A stretch of 64,000 bases of DNA, taken from positions 124,001-188,000 of the forward strand of contig NZ_BBVD01000009.1 in the NCBI RefSeq assembly GCF_000964545.1. The letters are read 5' to 3'. The notes under the pieces were generated by a model. That model searched no databases. It saw nothing but the letters and a program-made list of their open reading frames with translations, and was not told where the DNA came from. The translations under genes were made by a program, and so were the position numbers. This document shows positions 1 through 9,517 of this stretch, piece after piece (position 1 is the stretch's first letter; every line of letters starts with the position of its first letter). This stretch comes from Comamonas thiooxydans (GTDB taxonomy: Bacteria; Pseudomonadota; Gammaproteobacteria; Burkholderiales; Burkholderiaceae_C).

Positions 1-3000
1 GAGCCCCGCCTCGTTGCCGCTATTGGATAGGGCCAGCGTGCCGGCGTCGGTCTTGTTCAGGCTGAACGCCCCATTCAGGGCTCCGGCGAGGGTCAGCGTA
101 CTGCCGGAGGCCGCGCTGATGTCGGCAGCTGCCGTCAGCGTCACTGTGCCACTTACGGTCGTGCTGCCGCTGTTCAGGTGGAGCGCGCCGTAGTTGACGG
201 CAGACACCGCCTTGCCGGTGCCAGCGATACTGAAGGACTCGGCGACTGTGAGCGCTCCGGCAAGGCGCACGGTGGCGCCGCTGGCGACAGTGGTGGCGCC
301 GGCCGTGGTCCCCAAAGCGTTGGCGTGGCTGGCGATCACCGTACCCGCCGTGACATTGGTGGCACCGGTATAGGTGTTGTTGCCACTGAGCTCCAGGATG
401 GCCTGGCCATTCTTGATCAGGCTGCCGCTACCGGAAACGACACCACTCAAGGTGACCTGCGCGGCGCCGCTCCCCCCCCCGATATTGAAGGTACCGCCGC
501 TGGCACCCAGCGCAATGGCATTGTCGATGGTAAACGCGGAGGTACCGTTGGTGAGGGTCCCTCCGTTCAACGTCAGGGTGCCGGAGGACAGGTGATCGTC
601 GCTCTGCACCTGCAAGGTGCCGCCGGTGACGGTAATGCCACCTGACATGTTCGCTTCGTTGCTGACACTCGACAGTACCAACGTGCCAGCGCCGGCCTTG
701 CTCAACGCACCGCTGCCGCCGAGCGTGGCGGCGATGGTGACGGTGCCGGTGGAATTGGTGAAGTTCAGCGTGGTGCCGCCACCCAAGGTGATGGTATTGC
801 CGCCGCTAATGATTAGGCCCGAGGCCGAATCGGCGTTGAGGGTCAGGCTTTCGTTGATGGACAGGCTGCCAGCCAACGATACGGCGCTGTTGAAATTGCT
901 GGAGAAGACCAGCGTTTGGCTGCCAGTGGCGTCTGCAGCGGCAATCGCCACCGCTTCGCTGAAGCTCACGCCGTCACTCACGTTGATCGTGGCGGTGTCG
1001 CTGGTGTTGGTGATGTAGATGGTGTCACTGGTGACCGTGGTATCAGCCGTGGCGCTGGAGGGGCCGTCGCTCAGGGTGAAGCGGACGGTAGCATCGCCGG
1101 CCGGCGTGTCGCTGCGGTAGGTGACGCGGTGTGCCACATCGTTGATCAGGGCGGTCGTGGCAGCGGTGCCGCTGCTGGTAAAGGCGATCGTCAGCACGCC
1201 GCCCGTGTTGGTGAAAGTGGCGAAGGTCAGGCCGCCGGATTGCAGGGCGTTGCCACTGACGGTGAACAGTGCGCCCGAGGTATTGAAGCCGAAGATATCG
1301 GCGGAAACCGCAGTGCCAGGGCGCTGCACGGTCAGGCTTGCGCCGGCCCAGTTGCCATTGCCACCGTTGAGCGCGCCGAATTCGGCGTCAGCGAGTGTGG
1401 CATTGCCGCTGACATCGAGGGTCACGGTGCCACCAACGCCGGCCCAGGCCACGCTGTCGCCGTTGAGGTTGCTGAAGGAGGGAGACGAGTCGATGACGAT
1501 GGCCTTGTTGGCCCCCAGCGAGCCGGCGGCTCCAGGTGAAGCCAGAGTCAGAGTGGCGTTGTTGGTGGCGGCATCGCGGATGGTGCCGCCATTGAGCGAT
1601 AGGGCACTGCTGCTGACGTAATCGAGGTCGGCACTGGTGTCGCCCGCCTGCACCGTGTAGTTGAAGGTCAGGGTGTTGGTGCCTGAGCCGCTGGCGTAAC
1701 TGACCACCCGGTCGGTGGAGCCCGTTTCCAGGGTGAGCTGGGGAACACCGGTGACCGTGACCACTTCGTCGAAGGTCACAGTGATGGAGATGACAGCGCC
1801 CGGCGCGTAGGTTCCATTGGATGTCGATGACGAGACCGAGGTAACCGTCGGGAGATGGGTGTCGATGGCGTAGTTGTTGGAACTGGCCGCACCCGAACCC
1901 GCAGTACTGCTGCTGACCGAGGTAACCCCCGCCAAGTTCACCGTGACCAGGTTGCTCGTATCAGTGACGTCAGCGTCGGGCGTCAGGGTACCGGTCCAGG
2001 TGAGGCCGCCGTTACTAGAACTGAGCCCGGTGATAACCCCGTGATCGACCGTGAGGTCAGCGGTAGTGAAACCACTCACGGCAGTGTTGAACGTGAAGGT
2101 CACCAGTGACGTCTCGCCAGCCTTGAGACTGGGGTCGGCTACAGTCGCCGAGGTCAAGGTGGGAATTACCTGTGGCGCCTCGAAATTGAGGTCATCCAGG
2201 GCAATACTGATATTGCCGCCGCTGATGGTGAAGCTGGAAATGTTCTGGAAATCAGTGTTGCCCGACGTGTTGATGTTTTCGTGGGTAATGAACGAGCTGT
2301 TGCTGATAAAGCTGAGTGCAGAGCCCCCATTGGGGGTGATGAGTATGTTCGTGTCGGCGAGACCGTCGAAGCTCAGCCCGTTGAGGCGGAACATACTGCC
2401 ATCGGCCATCTCGACCTTGATGCTGGTAACGCCGAACAGCCCTGCCGAGTCCAAGAGCAGGAAGTAGTCCGAGCCGCCGTCCCCCAAGGGGGAGGCGAGA
2501 GGGTCGCGGCTCACCAAGCTGCTGTAGTTGGCCCCTCCGGCACCGGTGATGGTGTATTTCACGCCATCCAGGGTGAAGACACTGGTGCTGAAGCTCTGAT
2601 TGGCGTCGTCGTCGTAGTTTTCGTCTGCTGCCACCAGCAGCCCGGAATAGGACGCCACACCATCGACGACCCTGGATTCGATCGTGCCCTGGTTGACCTC
2701 CAGCACCCAGTCGCCACCCATCGAAGCGGCCCCGGTCAGGTCGTTGGACGCGGCGACATCGGCGCCGGTGGCCGCAGACAGGCCATCAATGAATGCACGC
2801 CCTTCTCCATTGGCGCCCACCTGGCAGCCGTAGAGCAGGATGTCGCCATCACTGGCCATCGATTGACCGATGGCATTCAACAGCTCGCTGCGGCTGGCCA
2901 GATCCGCGCTGTCGAGCCAATCGCTACCCAGCTGCACCTGGCCGACCTTGCCGTGGCTGAGCACATGGATGCTGTCGATGCCACTGCGGCCGTCCAGGTA

Positions 3001-3417
3001 ATCGGCAATCTGCTGCAGCCCATCCTTGTTCGCATCCAGCACGACGACTTCAGTGCCTGGTTTCAGGCCGCTGATGAGCTGCTCGTAATCCTTGATATTG
3101 CTGTCAACGAAGACCACTTCCTGGCGCTGTGTAGTCGCCGGCGAAGCCTCGGTCGCTCTCTGCGCTTCCGAGGTCAGCGCATGTCGCAGCGCAGTTGCCG
3201 TGTCCACCATATGCTCTGCGGCCGCAGGCGCCGCAGCATCTGTAGCCGCATGCGCCACATCCACCGCCGCTGCACCGTCAAACATAAAGCGCTGCTCCAA
3301 TGCCAGCGGGCGCACGGCAGAGGCCGGCTGCAGGCGCTGGGGAGCATCGGTCTTCACTGCCTGCGTCGTCATGGCCTGTGTCAGACGGCTCCAGAATGAG
3401 CGAGATTTGCGGATCAT
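1..3417 (-). CDS. Giant DUF4347 adhesin-like protein, N-terminal part (runs off the left edge)
   Basis: The reading frame is open from an ATG at 3417 (Shine-Dalgarno GGAAGGA just upstream) to base 1, giving the first 1139 codons. Residues 40-50 read LEQRFMFDGAA, the leader motif of large type I-secreted surface proteins. Residues 100-260 form a DUF4347 domain, with HVLSHGKVGQ at 151-160 and LLYGC near 194-198. Further on come Ig/cadherin-like segments, then glycine- and threonine-rich repeats of the autotransporter-associated beta-strand type (for example NKTDAGTLALSNSG at the window edge). It lies downstream of an adaptor and a TolC gene on the same strand and is presumably their substrate. 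A run of nine G residues on the coding strand (472-480) lies near codon 980. Family assignment is firm; the adhesin role is inferred. Confidence 0.85.
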   Translation of the reverse strand, partial: MIRKSRSFWSRLTQAMTTQAVKTDAPQRLQPASAVRPLALEQRFMFDGAAAVDVAHAATDAAAPAAAEHMVDTATALRHALTSEAQRATEASPATTQRQEVVFVDSNIKDYEQLISGLKPGTEVVVLDANKDGLQQIADYLDGRSGIDSIHVLSHGKVGQVQLGSDWLDSADLASRSELLNAIGQSMASDGDILLYGCQVGANGEGRAFIDGLSAATGADVAASNDLTGAASMGGDWVLEVNQGTIESRVVDGVASYSGLLVAADENYDDDANQSFSTSVFTLDGVKYTITGAGGANYSSLVSRDPLASPLGDGGSDYFLLLDSAGLFGVTSIKVEMADGSMFRLNGLSFDGLADTNILITPNGGSALSFISNSSFITHENINTSGNTDFQNISSFTISGGNISIALDDLNFEAPQVIPTLTSATVADPSLKAGETSLVTFTFNTAVSGFTTADLTVDHGVITGLSSSNGGLTWTGTLTPDADVTDTSNLVTVNLAGVTSVSSSTAGSGAASSNNYAIDTHLPTVTSVSSSTSNGTYAPGAVISITVTFDEVVTVTGVPQLTLETGSTDRVVSYASGSGTNTLTFNYTVQAGDTSADLDYVSSSALSLNGGTIRDAATNNATLTLASPGAAGSLGANKAIVIDSSPSFSNLNGDSVAWAGVGGTVTLDVSGNATLADAEFGALNGGNGNWAGASLTVQRPGTAVSADIFGFNTSGALFTVSGNALQSGGLTFATFTNTGGVLTIAFTSSGTAATTALINDVAHRVTYRSDTPAGDATVRFTLSDGPSSATADTTVTSDTIYITNTSDTATINVSDGVSFSEAVAIAAADATGSQTLVFSSNFNSAVSLAGSLSINESLTLNADSASGLIISGGNTITLGGGTTLNFTNSTGTVTIAATLGGSGALSKAGAGTLVLSSVSNEANMSGGITVTGGTLQVQSDDHLSSGTLTLNGGTLTNGTSAFTIDNAIALGASGGTFNIGGGSGAAQVTLSGVVSGSGSLIKNGQAILELSGNNTYTGATNVTAGTVIASHANALGTTAGATTVASGATVRLAGALTVAESFSIAGTGKAVSAVNYGALHLNSGSTTVSGTVTLTAAADISAASGSTLTLAGALNGAFSLNKTDAGTLALSNSGNEAGL

Positions 3418-3626
3418 CAAAGTGTCCTTCCGGGATGAAGGTGGCATGGCGCTTACCTGCCTTGCAGGTTCAGACCGCTGGCTTGCCCTCTTCCAGGGAG
3501 CTGTCGGTCTCTTGCTATCGGACTATAAAAATATGAGCTTTTGGCGCCTTTCATATATAGACTTCAGCATTAAAGTAATCTGAAACCTTTGAATGGCATG
3601 CGCAATATGCTCTTGTATTTGAATGT

Positions 3627-4430
3627 CTAGGGCTTGCCAGTCTGGGGTGGTGCCAGCAGCACCTGCCCGCTCATTCCGGCGATCAGCTCGGTAAACTTTC
3701 CGTGAATGGCCGCATTGACTTTCACCGACTGGCTCACCGGGTCCACGCGCGCAGCCAGGCGCTGCACCTTGGCGGGATAGGTTTTGCCGGTCTCGTCAAT
3801 GCGCACCTGGAATTCCGAGCCCGAATGCAGCCAGCTGAGCCAGCGCGAAGGCACCAGAAACTCCAGCTCCAGCGCGGAGTCGTCCAGAATGTCCAGCAGT
3901 GCCTGACCCGGCTGCGCATATTGCTGCTCGCGGATCTTCTGCTCGGCCACCCGCCCCGCATAGGGCGCGATGATCTGGCATTTGCTCAGCAGGCTGCGGT
4001 TGGCGGCGACCTCGGCCCTGGCCTTGTTCCATTCAGCCTGCGAGACATCCAGCTCCACCTTGCCGACGGAGTTCAGCTCCGCCAGGCGCTGGTTGGCCTT
4101 CCAGGTCTTCTCGGTGGCATCCACGCCCGCCTGGGCCTTGTTCAGCTGGGCCTGTGGCAGGCTGCAGTCAAACTGCACCAGCAGTTGCCCCTGGCGAAAG
4201 GCACCGCCCTCCACCACGGGCAGGCGCTGCACCTTGGCACCGATTTCAGCCGCCAAGGTGGTGTAGCGGCGCGGCGCCAGCTGGGCGCGGATCTCGCGCT
4301 GATCCAGCACGCTGGGCAGGGAGGTCTGAGTCTTGGGAAGGCTCTGGGCTGCCGGGCCGCTCTGGCCATGAGCGGCGAGCGACAGGCCCAATGCCAGGCC
4401 CAGAATCAAGGGAGACACGCAAGACTTCAT
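3627..4430 (-). CDS. HlyD/RND-type periplasmic adaptor subunit
   Basis: This 267-residue protein starts with a Sec signal peptide (cleavage likely after AAHG, about residue 22). Two half-lipoyl segments surround a coiled-coil hairpin: one around residues 60-90 (GAKVQRLPVVEGGAFRQGQ) and one around 150-182 (CQIIAPYAGRV, then QPGQALLDI). A short beta-barrel follows. It is shorter than usual HlyD or AcrA proteins and has no N-terminal membrane helix, so it is probably a soluble periplasmic adaptor. Its start overlaps the stop of the upstream TolC gene (ATGA), so the two are translationally coupled. It probably bridges an inner-membrane exporter, not encoded here, to that TolC for export of the DUF4347 protein. 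Confidence 0.82.
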   Translation of the reverse strand: MKSCVSPLILGLALGLSLAAHGQSGPAAQSLPKTQTSLPSVLDQREIRAQLAPRRYTTLAAEIGAKVQRLPVVEGGAFRQGQLLVQFDCSLPQAQLNKAQAGVDATEKTWKANQRLAELNSVGKVELDVSQAEWNKARAEVAANRSLLSKCQIIAPYAGRVAEQKIREQQYAQPGQALLDILDDSALELEFLVPSRWLSWLHSGSEFQVRIDETGKTYPAKVQRLAARVDPVSQSVKVNAAIHGKFTELIAGMSGQVLLAPPQTGKP

Positions 4431-5968
4431 TGGAATTGACCTGCGTCCCAGCTTTGCAGCGATTTACCAACGGCCTGTGTTAGTTCAGGCAAGGGCATGC
4501 TGTCCGAGCCTTCGATCACGGGCTCCATGCCCAAGGTGGCTTGCAGGCGGGAGCTGGCGGCCTGCATATTGGATTGGGCCTGATACCGGCGCAGCACGGA
4601 AAGAATGGTCGTGGTCTGCTGGGAGACGCGCTCAAGCGCATTGAGTTTGTCGGCCTGCACCTGGTTGTTCACATGCTCGGACAGGCGCTGGTCCACCGAG
4701 GCAATGGTCTGAGCTCTTTCGTACTGGCGCACGGCGTTTGCAAATTGCAGACGCGCCACATGCAGCTGTGTCAATACCGCCATCTGGGTAGCCAGACGAC
4801 GCTGATCGGCCAGTTGGACACCCGCGTCAGCCAGCTGACGCTGTGCAGGCAGTGACAGCAGCCCCAGCAGATTGAAGGAGATCTGCAGGCCCGCATCCTG
4901 CCAGCGGTCGTTAATCAGATAGCTGTCGCTGCTCTTGTTGACACCGTAGTTGAAGGAAAGGCCGGGGAACATGCGCAGCATGGCGCGCTTGGTCTCTTCA
5001 TTGGCGATACGGGCGTTGTACAGGCTCTCGCGCAGATCCGGGTTCAGCAGTAGGGCCCGGTCCTCCAGCTTGTCCACCGGCTGCTCCAGCCAGCGCTGGG
5101 CATTCGAGGCCGCAGGCTCGATCACGCGCAGCGGCTGGTTCAGCTCTGCGGGCGAGACCCCCATCAAGGATGCCAGCTCGATGCGCGAGGAAGACAGCTC
5201 CTGCTGAATGGCCTCCAGCAGGCGGATGTTCTCCAGCAACTGGCGCTGATAGCGCAGCGGCTCCATGGGGGAGCGCAGTTTTTCCGCCTCGACCTTGCGC
5301 GAGTCTTCCAGGGCCTTGTCTGCATCCCGGCCTGCGGTCTGCAGCGAAGACTCCAGGGCCTGGGCCGCAGCCACACGCCAGTAAGCGATACGTACATCCT
5401 GGATCAGCGTGTGTATGGCCTTGCGGCGACGCTCAGCCGCAATTTGGGCGCGATCCGCATGCTGACGAGCGGCGTAATAGCTTTGACCGAAGTCCAGCAG
5501 GCTCCATGAGAAGCTCAGCGAAGCCAAGGTCGACTCACGATCCGACGAGATATAGGGATGAGCCAGGGAAGGCGCGCCCGTGACCGAGTCCGTGCTGCGG
5601 CTGATCAGGTCCTTGTCGCGGTAGCGGTAGCCGGCCGAGGCCACCAGCTTGGGCAGCATGTCGAACTTGGCAACATTGGCCGTGCCCTGGGCCACTGCCT
5701 CTTCCATGCCACGCAGGCGCTGGGCTGCGTTGTATTTGATGGCTCTCGCAATGGCCTCTTCAAGACTCACCGCACCAGTCAGCGGAGCAACGTCCTTGCC
5801 GAGGCTTTGCCGATCGGCCTGGACCTGCGACTGAATTTCTTCTGTCGAGAGCGCCTGACTGCTCAGGTTGGCACAGCCAGTGAGCCAGATGGCAGAGCCC
5901 AACAAGGCCGTGAGCCGGACACGGCCACGAAAATTTGTCTCGGACCGGCAGTGAGCAATGGCGTTCAT
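4427..5968 (-). CDS. TolC family outer membrane channel lipoprotein
   Basis: The product is an outer membrane efflux protein of about 513 residues. A lipobox L-T-G-C at residues 29-32 predicts cleavage and lipidation at Cys32. Two long alpha-helical, coiled-coil-rich repeats typical of the OEP family follow, with the repeat boundary near the middle. The frame is open upstream to a TTG at 6004, but the ATG at 5968 places the lipoprotein signal correctly and is preferred; neither start has a strong ribosome binding site. It overlaps the adaptor gene by four bases. With the adaptor and the adhesin it makes a three-gene minus-strand block that lacks an ABC ATPase in view. Confidence 0.85.
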   Translation of the reverse strand: MNAIAHCRSETNFRGRVRLTALLGSAIWLTGCANLSSQALSTEEIQSQVQADRQSLGKDVAPLTGAVSLEEAIARAIKYNAAQRLRGMEEAVAQGTANVAKFDMLPKLVASAGYRYRDKDLISRSTDSVTGAPSLAHPYISSDRESTLASLSFSWSLLDFGQSYYAARQHADRAQIAAERRRKAIHTLIQDVRIAYWRVAAAQALESSLQTAGRDADKALEDSRKVEAEKLRSPMEPLRYQRQLLENIRLLEAIQQELSSSRIELASLMGVSPAELNQPLRVIEPAASNAQRWLEQPVDKLEDRALLLNPDLRESLYNARIANEETKRAMLRMFPGLSFNYGVNKSSDSYLINDRWQDAGLQISFNLLGLLSLPAQRQLADAGVQLADQRRLATQMAVLTQLHVARLQFANAVRQYERAQTIASVDQRLSEHVNNQVQADKLNALERVSQQTTTILSVLRRYQAQSNMQAASSRLQATLGMEPVIEGSDSMPLPELTQAVGKSLQSWDAGQFQ

Positions 5969-6599
5969 ATTCGCAAGGGGATGGTGGCAAAGACGGTTTG
6001 ACAAGAAGACTGGCCCAGATGGAATCTATGCACCAAACCTCAAAAAGTATGCAAAAGTCTTAATTGTCAAAAAATGTGTTCGCGATATTACTGATCAAAG
6101 GTGACAACCGCAATCACTGAAATCAGGTATTTCTTCTGCCAGAAGCACCATGCAGCCGCACTCATTTTTTGCCCCAATTGGTGCATTGAGTCCTTGGTGG
6201 AGACTGGTCAAGCGAGTCGGTTGTGGTGCAGTGTGTAGCTGCCTGAGGCTGCTTCCAAAGCCGCTTCCGGTTGGAGACAGCAAGGCGCTCCTTCGGGTTT
6301 TCTCAGAGCCGACGGCGCATAGCTGCTATTGGAGATTTCAGCCCTGAGCTGTGAATTTCAGATCAACACCGTTCGCAAGCGCGCTTGCCAGGCATTCCGA
6401 GGCATTGGAAGACGCACAACAACGCCCACCAGGCACATCAAACTGCTCCAGCAAAGCCAGGCAGTTCAGTCGCGGCAGCTACATCGTCAAGCTTGAGGGG
6501 TCTGGACGCCCAATGGAAATCGACCGCAACATCATGGGCGTGACGATTGCAATCGATGGCGCGGAAATGCCTCATGAGGGGTGCTGAAAACCCCGGCAG
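5969..6599. other. Intergenic region with the promoter side of the TolC block
   Basis: No convincing gene is visible. The AT-rich part at about 6005-6100 probably holds the promoter of the leftward TolC-adaptor-adhesin block. An open frame on the plus strand at 6351-6587 has no recognisable domain and no clear ribosome binding site, so it is not called. Confidence 0.5.
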
Positions 6600-6704
6600 T
6601 CAATCCTGATCGCTGCCTTGCCTCAGGTCGTCCGCGACCGACGCGACAAAGCTGACGCAGAGCGTCAACACCATGAGCGCAAAACTGACAAGCAGCCACT
6701 TCAT
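6600..6704 (-). CDS. Possible 34-residue single-helix membrane peptide
   Basis: A short ORF begins with ATG preceded by GAGGA at good spacing and encodes 34 residues. The start MKWLLVSFALMVLTLC is strongly hydrophobic and runs on as one helix to about residue 22, followed by a polar tail rich in Asp and Gln. This is the layout of a small inner-membrane protein or a bare signal peptide. It stands alone in a 1 kb gap, about 280 bases beyond the 3' end of the upstream-oriented EAL gene on the same strand. No family is recognised. The case rests on the ribosome binding site and the hydrophobic pattern only. Confidence 0.4.
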   Translation of the reverse strand: MKWLLVSFALMVLTLCVSFVASVADDLRQGSDQD

Positions 6705-6982
6705 AGCGTCCTCGTGCAATTGATATTCGCAAACAGTATGCTCGCATTGATTGACAGCACTACATAGATGTTTACGCTAGGGCCAAGCACAAACCAAGCT
6801 CAAACCAAGCACCCGTCACCCGAGGCTCCATATGGGCTCAGGCCCTTTGCAAAGGAGTCACGAGAAGAGCCAAGGCCTGCTCGATGCAGGCGAACGAAGC
6901 CAGCTAAGCCAGCCGTCTGCAGGACGAGATCGGTTGCCAGACACCCAAACGATGCGACCGCCCATGTAGCGACACCTGCCGA
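6705..6982. other. Gap with nothing recognised
   Basis: This stretch lies downstream of the EAL gene and upstream of the short membrane ORF. I see no gene, no clear terminator hairpin and no repeat worth naming. Confidence 0.4.
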
Positions 6983-8218
6983 CTAGTGAAGCGAGAACAC
7001 CGCCGCGGCATCAATCTCAAGTGGCCTGGAAAGCAAATACCCTTGAGCGCAATCCACTCCAAGCCTTTGCAGCATATCCAGCTCTTCCGCCCGTTCAACG
7101 CCCTCTGCAATCACCAGGCTTCCTATTTCATGCGCGAAGCTGATGAGGCCTCTGGCCAGTGCACGCCGTTTCTCATCTGTATCGATAGAGTGAGTAAGAC
7201 TCATATCCAGCTTGATGATCTCGGGCTCGAGATTGAGGATATGCCGCATGCTGGAATAGCCTGCACCAGCATCGTCAACCGCCAGTTTCGCGCCCCGGCG
7301 ACGGTAAGGCTCCAGCCCAATGGCAAGAGCCTTGTAATCCTTGACCGCAGCATGTTCTGTAATCTCCAGGACCAGACGTGAGAGATCATCAATGCCATCA
7401 AGTAGTTGATGGAATTTGCTGCTAAGCAGCAATTGTGGCGAGCAGTTGACACTTACGCTGCTGTTGGCGGGCAGCCGCTCCAGCGCTGGCAGCACCTTGG
7501 AAACAGCGCACAACTCCAGGTCAATGCCCAAACCTGCCTTGTCTGCCACATCGAACCAATAATCCGGCGCATGCCTGGGCTCGACATCAAAACGCGAAAG
7601 GCTTTCAAAGCCGCAGATGGCCTTGTCACGCAAACTGCAGATCGGCTGGAAAACCATCCTCGGATCACCGTGCGCCAACGCGGATCGGACCTCACCGACC
7701 AACCGTGCCTTGACCTGCTCCTCGGCAGCCTGCTCTTCGATACGGTCTGCCAGAATCTCTGCAAATGCGCGCAGCAATTGCATGTCGCGCTCCCCTAGTG
7801 TTGGATTCGGGAGATAGCTGAAGCAGCAAAGCGTCCCATACACATGCCCATCCGTGAGACGGACGGGAACACTCAAATGGGACCCAATTGGAATTGCATG
7901 TGTTGCAGAAATGTGCTGAGCAGCCGGCACACGACTTGTGTCCGGAATGCATTCGGGCAGCTCGCCATGAACAACCTTCAGGCAGTATCCCTCCTGCATG
8001 GGAATGCTCTGGCCTTGATGGAGCGGCCCGCCCGAAACACTGTCCAAATGCTTGAGCACCCGTTCGGCCGCACCGAAGTGTGAGACAAAGGCGATATCCA
8101 TTCCCAGATGCTTGCGAACCGCACGCAGTATGCGATCCACTCCTTCTGCGCACACACCTGATCTCATCAAATGATTGAGATGGCGATTCCCGTCAACCTC
8201 CAGATCGTTCATCTGCAT
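6983..8218 (-). CDS. GAF-EAL domain protein, probable cyclic di-GMP phosphodiesterase
   Basis: This 411-residue protein has an N-terminal GAF-like sensor (about residues 15-165) and a C-terminal EAL domain (about 180-408). EAL domains hydrolyse c-di-GMP to pGpG. The signature is degenerate (FESLSR in place of EALLR), but the residues needed for metal and catalysis appear present: Asn in SVNCSP, Glu in LEITEH, the Asp pair in VDDAGAG, Lys in IKLDMS, Glu in IAEGVE and Gln in CAQGYLLSRP. Activity is therefore plausible. There is no membrane segment, so it should be a cytoplasmic sensor enzyme. It is transcribed alone. A link to the surface adhesin loci is possible but unproven. Confidence 0.88.
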   Translation of the reverse strand: MQMNDLEVDGNRHLNHLMRSGVCAEGVDRILRAVRKHLGMDIAFVSHFGAAERVLKHLDSVSGGPLHQGQSIPMQEGYCLKVVHGELPECIPDTSRVPAAQHISATHAIPIGSHLSVPVRLTDGHVYGTLCCFSYLPNPTLGERDMQLLRAFAEILADRIEEQAAEEQVKARLVGEVRSALAHGDPRMVFQPICSLRDKAICGFESLSRFDVEPRHAPDYWFDVADKAGLGIDLELCAVSKVLPALERLPANSSVSVNCSPQLLLSSKFHQLLDGIDDLSRLVLEITEHAAVKDYKALAIGLEPYRRRGAKLAVDDAGAGYSSMRHILNLEPEIIKLDMSLTHSIDTDEKRRALARGLISFAHEIGSLVIAEGVERAEELDMLQRLGVDCAQGYLLSRPLEIDAAAVFSLH

Positions 8219-8526
8219 GCCCCCCTCTTACATACAGTCGACTCACACGGCTTTTGTCAATATTTAATCTGGAAAAGCATGCAATGTGAAGCGATGATCA
8301 TCGATATCCAACAAGTGTCTCAGCAGCTGCCGTGGCGAAAATGTCAATCAATCCACCAGTTTCGCCATCCACCTGGATTTCAGCTGCTGCTCCAGGAATG
8401 TTTCCGCGGTGAGTTTTTCTGTATGACGGCTTCGTGGCATATGTCGCCACCTGTTATCCGCTTTGAAGCCTCCTCAAATCCTCGCTCCACTCAAAAGTAG
8501 AGAGCCCACCCCAGGGAGGTCTACGC
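8219..8526. other. Gap upstream of the EAL gene
   Basis: The part next to 8218 must contain the EAL promoter. Beyond that I see no gene or structured element before the short IS-like ORF at 8527. Confidence 0.4.
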
Positions 8527-8616
8527 ATGAAGAAATCCAGAGTTAGTGAAGCGCAGATCTACTATCCACTCTTGCGAATCGGTCTGCATTTGCTGCATGG
8601 TCATCAGAACCAATGA
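8527..8616 (+). pseudogene. Possible remnant of an IS3-family transposase orfA start
   Basis: A 29-codon ORF follows a good ribosome binding site (AGGGAGG). Its first eleven residues, MKKSRVSEAQI, closely resemble the N-terminus of IS3-family OrfA proteins, which typically begin M(K/R)KSRF(T/S)EEQI. After residue 11 the similarity stops and the frame ends at TGA, so any element here is reduced to a stub. No inverted repeats or orfB sequence are visible. Chance similarity is possible. Confidence 0.35.
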
Positions 8617-8631
8617 TTCAAGCATGTCTGC

Positions 8632-9327
8632 TTAACGCCGGGGTAGTCTTGCCCGTACCAAGGACACGATGCGATTGCACCGCTCCCCATCGAAATTGAA
8701 GGCGTCGCTGAGCGCCATATCCAGATCCTGTGAAAGCCCTTCACGAAGCATGCTTCGTGCACGGAAGAAGCGCGTGCGCACCGTGGCCTCTGGAATTTCC
8801 AGTATCTGCGACACCTCTTGCGCACTCATCTCTTCGACGCCGCGCAACATGAAAACCCTGCGGAAGTCATCGGGCAGCAGGTCAATGCGCGCCTCCATGA
8901 TTCGACGCAACTCCGAACGCATGACGGTTCGATCGGGGCCGCGGTCCATATCGTCTTGCTGCCAACTGGCATCCATCTGCTGGGTCGATGCCATCGCGGA
9001 CTCCAGCGGCACGATCTTCAACTGACGACGTCTAATCTGTCCAAGTGCTTCGTTAACGACAATGCGTACCAGCCATGTCGACAACTTGGCATCCGCCCTG
9101 AAATTCCCCAATGCCTGCCAAGCCTGCAAATAGGCCTGCTGCACGACATCTTCGGCATCCGTGTCACTTTTCAATATGGCTCGTGCGGTGCGGAACAACA
9201 AGCGATTGTGGCGTCGCATGATGGCCTCGAAAGCCACCTCATCGCCAGCTGCGGCTCTGAAAGCGAGCTCCAGATCCGAAGCATCAGCAACCGCAGGGCT
9301 GTGGTTCGAAGGTTGAGTGTGCGGCAT
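8632..9327 (-). CDS. ECF-type RNA polymerase sigma factor
   Basis: The start at 9327 is fixed by a strong AAAGGAGG sequence; the frame is open further upstream but that part is not protein-like. The 231-residue product has a sigma region 2 (about 25-100, with DAEDVVQQAYLQAW and LSTWLVRIVVNEAL) and a sigma region 4 helix-turn-helix (about 150-205, with MSAQEVSQILEIPEATVRTR). Region 3 is absent, as in extracytoplasmic-function factors. The C-terminus extends about 25 residues past region 4. It is divergent from the ferritin-like/cytochrome c pair at 9518 and may control it. No anti-sigma gene is adjacent. Confidence 0.92.
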   Translation of the reverse strand: MPHTQPSNHSPAVADASDLELAFRAAAGDEVAFEAIMRRHNRLLFRTARAILKSDTDAEDVVQQAYLQAWQALGNFRADAKLSTWLVRIVVNEALGQIRRRQLKIVPLESAMASTQQMDASWQQDDMDRGPDRTVMRSELRRIMEARIDLLPDDFRRVFMLRGVEEMSAQEVSQILEIPEATVRTRFFRARSMLREGLSQDLDMALSDAFNFDGERCNRIVSLVRARLPRR

Positions 9328-9517
9328 GTACGCCTCCTTTGACCATTGGATGGTGTATCCGCGTCCAGCGTTCCCGTGTCGATCTGATTCTCGGCCCTGC
9401 TGCCAACAGGGGCGGAACGTGGTGACGCTCCGATCCATCCAATGGATGAGTGCTTGCCCTGGCCACCGGATTTCCGGTCTCCCAAAGCTGGCCTCGTCAC
9501 CTACGAAGGAGTGCATC

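Noticed and set aside
178..3583. Several plus-strand open frames of up to 372 codons
   Set aside because: They mirror the minus-strand giant adhesin gene, whose frame, start site and DUF4347 domain are clear; the plus frames have no domain character.
6351..6587. A 78-codon plus-strand frame in the gap before the EAL gene
   Set aside because: No ribosome binding site of note, no domain and no conserved-looking pattern.
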